Shown here: piece by piece, positions 5,437-7,937 of the stretch
Numbering within the stretch: position 1 is the first letter of the stretch
How the letters are laid out: each line of letters starts with the position of its first letter
DNA from: Candidatus Brevefilum sp.
Lineage (GTDB): Bacteria; Chloroflexota; Anaerolineae; Anaerolineales; Anaerolineaceae
Direction: 5' to 3'
Length of the DNA stretch: 7,937 nucleotides
Assembly: GCA_007119455.1 (NCBI GenBank)
Contig: SKPR01000003.1
Location: 1-7,937 of the forward strand
Made by a program: the position numbers and the translations under genes
Notes under the pieces: model-generated
Database searches by the model: none
What the model was told of the DNA's origin: nothing
What the model saw: the letters and a program-made list of their open reading frames with translations, nothing else

Positions 5437-7509
5437 ATGAAAGCTTATAAAACTGAATCGATCCGCAATATCGTCCTGGCCTCGCATAGCAGCGCCGGAA
5501 AAACCATGCTGGTGGAAGCCTTTGCCAACTTTACAGGCAAAACCACACGCATGGGCCAGGTGGAAGATGGCTCAACGATATCGGATTTCGACGACGAAGA
5601 AATTCGCCGTGGCATCTCGTTATTCACATCCGTGGTGCCCATTGAATACAAAGGCATTAAATTAAACCTGTTGGACACCCCCGGTTATACTGACTTCATC
5701 GGAGAGGTCATCTCAGCCATGCGGGTATCGGATGGGGCGTTAATTCTGGTTGATTCTGTGGCCGGCCTGGAAGTTGGCACGGAGATGGCCCTGCAATATG
5801 CAGACCAATTCAACCTGCCAAAGATGATCCTGATCAATAAGATGGAGCGTGAAAACGCCAATTTCAACAAGGCCCTCGATTCCGTCCAGACCTTTCTGGA
5901 AACCCGCCTTTTACCCCTGCAAATCCCCTGGGGCGAAAAAGCTGATTTCAAAGGCGTGATCGACCTGTTGACCATGAAGGCCTATCCGGGCGAGGGCAAA
6001 GAAGGCGTGGAAATCCCGGATGACTATAAAGAACAGGCTGATGAAGGCCATCTGGCATTGGTGGAAGCTGCGGCCGAAGGTGAAGATGCGCTTTTAGAAA
6101 AATATTTTGAAGACGGTGACCTCAGTGATAAAGAGATCATGCGCGGCCTGCGCCAGTCGATTTGGGAAGGCAATTTCATCCCGGTCATGGTCGGTGCTGG
6201 CGCGAACAAAATTGGCCTGGCCCCCCTCCTTGAAGTGATCAGCAACCTGTTCCCCTCACCACTGGAGATCGCACCGGTTGTGGCGGCCGATAAAAATGGT
6301 GAAGAAATCACCCTGGAGCCCAAAGACGACGGCCCTCTGGCAGCCTATGTATGGAATACAACGGCTGATCCTTTCGTCGGGAAACAAACCTACTTCAGGG
6401 TTTATTCCGGAAAAATGGTCGCTGACGACCGGATTTGGAACTCCAATAAAGATGAAGAAGAACGACTGACGGGTATGCAGGTGCCATTTGGCAAAGAAGG
6501 CTCCCCGGTGGATGCCCTCCATGCCGGCGATATCGGTTTGGTGGCAAAGTTGAGTGTGACCTCCACCGGTGACACCCTCTGCCGCAAGGAAACCCCCATA
6601 ACCCTGCCAACAGCGGATTATCCCAACGCGCTCTACCAGGTGGCGTTGTTCCCCAAAACGCAATCCGATGCCGCCAAACTGAGCACCACCCTTTCACGCT
6701 TATGCGAAGAGGACATGACCCTCTCGTGGCATAACGAACCGGCCACCCGGCAGACGATTTTACAGGGGATGGGTGACCAGCACATCGACGTGGCCATTCG
6801 GCGTGCGGAAGGCAAGTTCCAGCTTGGTCTCGAAACACAGGAGCCCAAGGTGCCTTATGAAGAACGGATCACACGTGAGAACGCAGCCATGTACCGCCAC
6901 AAAAAGCAGACCGGTGGGGCAGGCCAGTTCGGCGAGGTTCACCTGAGGGTGATGCCCTTACAGGAAGAAGATTTTGAATTCTCCAATGACGTCTTTGGCG
7001 GCTCAATTTCCAACAACTTCATGCCCTCCATCGAAAAAGGCATCCGAAACCTGATGAAAGAAGGTGTCGTCGCTGGCTATCCTGTCAAAAACGTAAAGGT
7101 CTCTGTTTATGACGGCAAAGAGCATGCTGTCGATTCAAAACCGATTGCGTTTGAAATTGCGGGCCGCGAAGCCTTCAAGCTGGCCTTCAAAGGCGCTGGC
7201 CCGGTCTTGTTTGAACCCATCATGAAGGTGGAAGTCATGGTGCCTGAATCGAATATGGGTGATGTGCTCGGCGATATGAACTCCCGGCGTGCCCGGGTCC
7301 AGGGAATGGACACCCAGAAAGGGCGTTCAACCGTCAAGGCTCATGTTCCCCTGGCCGAGATGCTGCGTTACACCACCAATTTGCGCTCAATGACGGGCGG
7401 ACGGGGCTACTTCACGATGGAATTTGACCACTACGAGATGGTTCCACAGCACATGGCGCAGGAGATTATCGAAGCCAAACGCCGTGAAGATGAAGAAAAA
7501 GAAGATTGA
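5437..7509 (+). CDS. Elongation factor G-like translational GTPase (EF-G2-type paralogue)
   Basis: This 690-aa protein has full EF-G length and domain order. The GTPase domain shows G1 ASHSSAGKT (15-23), G2 within RRGISLFTS (58-64), G3 DTPGYTDF (80-87), G4 NKME (134-137) and a G5-like GAGANK near 255. Domains II and III follow. Domain IV begins about residue 480 with a segment containing HKKQTGGAGQFGEVHLR, and domain V carries the NLRSMTGGRGYFTMEFDHYE pattern near the end. In classical EF-G, G1 reads AHIDAGKT, G2 has Thr in RGITI and G3 has the catalytic His in DTPGHVDF; here these are SHSSAGKT, Ser61 and Tyr84. These changes match the EF-G2/EF-G-like subgroup rather than the housekeeping fusA product. 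It probably acts on the ribosome in translocation, recycling or a stress role. It is not next to rpsL, rpsG or tuf, unlike a typical fusA. It has its own promoter and terminator. Confidence 0.93.
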   Translation: MKAYKTESIRNIVLASHSSAGKTMLVEAFANFTGKTTRMGQVEDGSTISDFDDEEIRRGISLFTSVVPIEYKGIKLNLLDTPGYTDFIGEVISAMRVSDGALILVDSVAGLEVGTEMALQYADQFNLPKMILINKMERENANFNKALDSVQTFLETRLLPLQIPWGEKADFKGVIDLLTMKAYPGEGKEGVEIPDDYKEQADEGHLALVEAAAEGEDALLEKYFEDGDLSDKEIMRGLRQSIWEGNFIPVMVGAGANKIGLAPLLEVISNLFPSPLEIAPVVAADKNGEEITLEPKDDGPLAAYVWNTTADPFVGKQTYFRVYSGKMVADDRIWNSNKDEEERLTGMQVPFGKEGSPVDALHAGDIGLVAKLSVTSTGDTLCRKETPITLPTADYPNALYQVALFPKTQSDAAKLSTTLSRLCEEDMTLSWHNEPATRQTILQGMGDQHIDVAIRRAEGKFQLGLETQEPKVPYEERITRENAAMYRHKKQTGGAGQFGEVHLRVMPLQEEDFEFSNDVFGGSISNNFMPSIEKGIRNLMKEGVVAGYPVKNVKVSVYDGKEHAVDSKPIAFEIAGREAFKLAFKGAGPVLFEPIMKVEVMVPESNMGDVLGDMNSRRARVQGMDTQKGRSTVKAHVPLAEMLRYTTNLRSMTGGRGYFTMEFDHYEMVPQHMAQEIIEAKRREDEEKED

Positions 7510-7535
7510 GCAAAACTTCTCCGTATTAAAAAATC

Positions 7536-7568
7536 AAACTGCCCGAGGTCTCACCCGGGCAGTTTTTT
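7536..7568. terminator. Bidirectional rho-independent terminator
   Basis: AAACTGCCCG (7536-7545) pairs perfectly with CGGGCAGTTT (7556-7565) around a 10-nt loop. On the plus strand T6 runs from 7563. On the minus strand the stem is followed by GATTTTTT, from the A-run at 7528-7533. It therefore serves both the EF-G-like gene and the convergent ABC-ATPase gene. Confidence 0.88.
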
Positions 7569-7622
7569 ATGGGTCGTCTGCCGTTTTAAATCACCCCTGA
7601 TCAGACGCCGAAAAAAGTTTCC

Positions 7623-7937
7623 TCATTTTTCATCATCATCAAAAATCCGGAGGGGGTGTCCGGGGTCCAGGTAGGCCTTGATCCGCGTCCCTTCGGGATA
7701 GATTGCCGTGTGTGCCATGATCGATTCCAGCACAATCCCGGAATCCAATTGAAAACGATAAAGATTAAGCATGCCGCGATAAATGCGTTCGCAAATGATG
7801 GCATTGCCTTCCGGGTCGGGGTTGAAATGAATATCATCAGCCCGGACAGCCACCTCCACACAGCTGCCTTCCGGACAATGGCATGGCTGGGGCAGAGTGC
7901 CCAATTCGGTTTCAATGCCACTGGCAGTTATGGTGGC
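7623..7937 (-). CDS. ABC transporter ATP-binding protein, C-terminal part (cut by window edge)
   Basis: The frame is open from the window edge to a TGA at 7623-7625, giving the last 104 residues of a longer protein. They match the TOBE regulatory region that follows the nucleotide-binding domain in MalK/UgpC/PotA/FbpC-type importer ATPases. VRADDIHF (31-38) corresponds to the usual VRPEDI motif. RIYRGMLNLYRFQLDSG (51-67) resembles the TOBE strand pattern, and AYLDPGHPLRIF (88-99) the final strand. The Walker and signature motifs would lie outside the window. The substrate class (sugar, polyamine, ferric iron) cannot be decided from this part. Three cysteines close together (CHCPEGSC, 19-26) are unusual for TOBE. 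A TTG at 7904 is not the real start, because similarity continues upstream of it. Confidence 0.8.
   Translation of the reverse strand, partial: ATITASGIETELGTLPQPCHCPEGSCVEVAVRADDIHFNPDPEGNAIICERIYRGMLNLYRFQLDSGIVLESIMAHTAIYPEGTRIKAYLDPGHPLRIFDDDEK

Noticed and set aside
7575..7615. Short inverted repeat CGTCTG/CAGACG near the end of the ABC-ATPase gene
   Set aside because: The arms are only 6 bp with a loop of about 21 nt, and a much stronger bidirectional terminator lies beside it.
7601..7921. Open frame of 106 aa on the minus strand overlapping the ABC-ATPase end
   Set aside because: Its translation shows no domain pattern, while the overlapping frame ending at 7623 reads as a TOBE domain and stays open to the window edge.

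Overview
The window (about 51% GC by eye) carries six protein-coding genes from a free-living bacterium. The mix fits a Chloroflexota lineage close to Anaerolineae: a cytoplasmic GH30 glycosidase, a ROK protein, an EF-G paralogue, a cobalamin/radical-SAM enzyme and a sugar- or iron-type ABC ATPase. That placement is inferred from gene content and protein character only; no rRNA or other taxonomic marker is present.

Layout. (1) 54-1043, minus: a ROK-family protein that keeps the fold signatures but has lost the catalytic Asp and all the usual zinc ligands. (2) 1044-1432: a divergent intergenic region. It holds a complete 103-bp non-coding mobile element (1083-1185) with GTAAC termini, an internal 17-bp perfect hairpin and an exact 8-bp target duplication, which is the signature of an IS66-type MITE. 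After it come a small palindrome, a perfect-consensus sigma70 promoter and an AT-rich near-palindrome that may be an operator. (3) 1433-3663, plus: a TetR-type regulator with a long charged tail, followed 23 bp later by a B12-binding radical-SAM protein of the HpnP/DUF4070 type. They probably form one autoregulated operon ending at a strong terminator (3692-3727). (4) 3730-5088, minus: a GH30 glycoside hydrolase, convergent with the operon. (5) 5089-5436: a second divergent intergenic region. It has a solitary copy of the MITE end, about 145 bp I cannot assign, three 11-bp tandem repeats, and a strong sigma70 promoter. (6) 5437-7509, plus: an EF-G paralogue with altered switch residues. (7) 7536-7568: a bidirectional terminator. 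(8) 7623 to the window edge, minus: the C-terminal TOBE region of an ABC-transporter ATPase.

How the parts work together. The only clear functional unit is the TetR/radical-SAM pair, which looks like a regulated enzyme acting on a lipid or another small molecule. ROK, GH30 and the ABC ATPase suggest carbohydrate use, but they lie in separate transcription units and no shared pathway can be shown. I found no CRISPR array, tRNA, rRNA, toxin-antitoxin pair or defence system. The most notable items are the intact MITE with its solitary sister end, both about 40 bp upstream of minus-strand genes; the probable ROK pseudokinase; and the helically phased repeats in front of the EF-G paralogue promoter.
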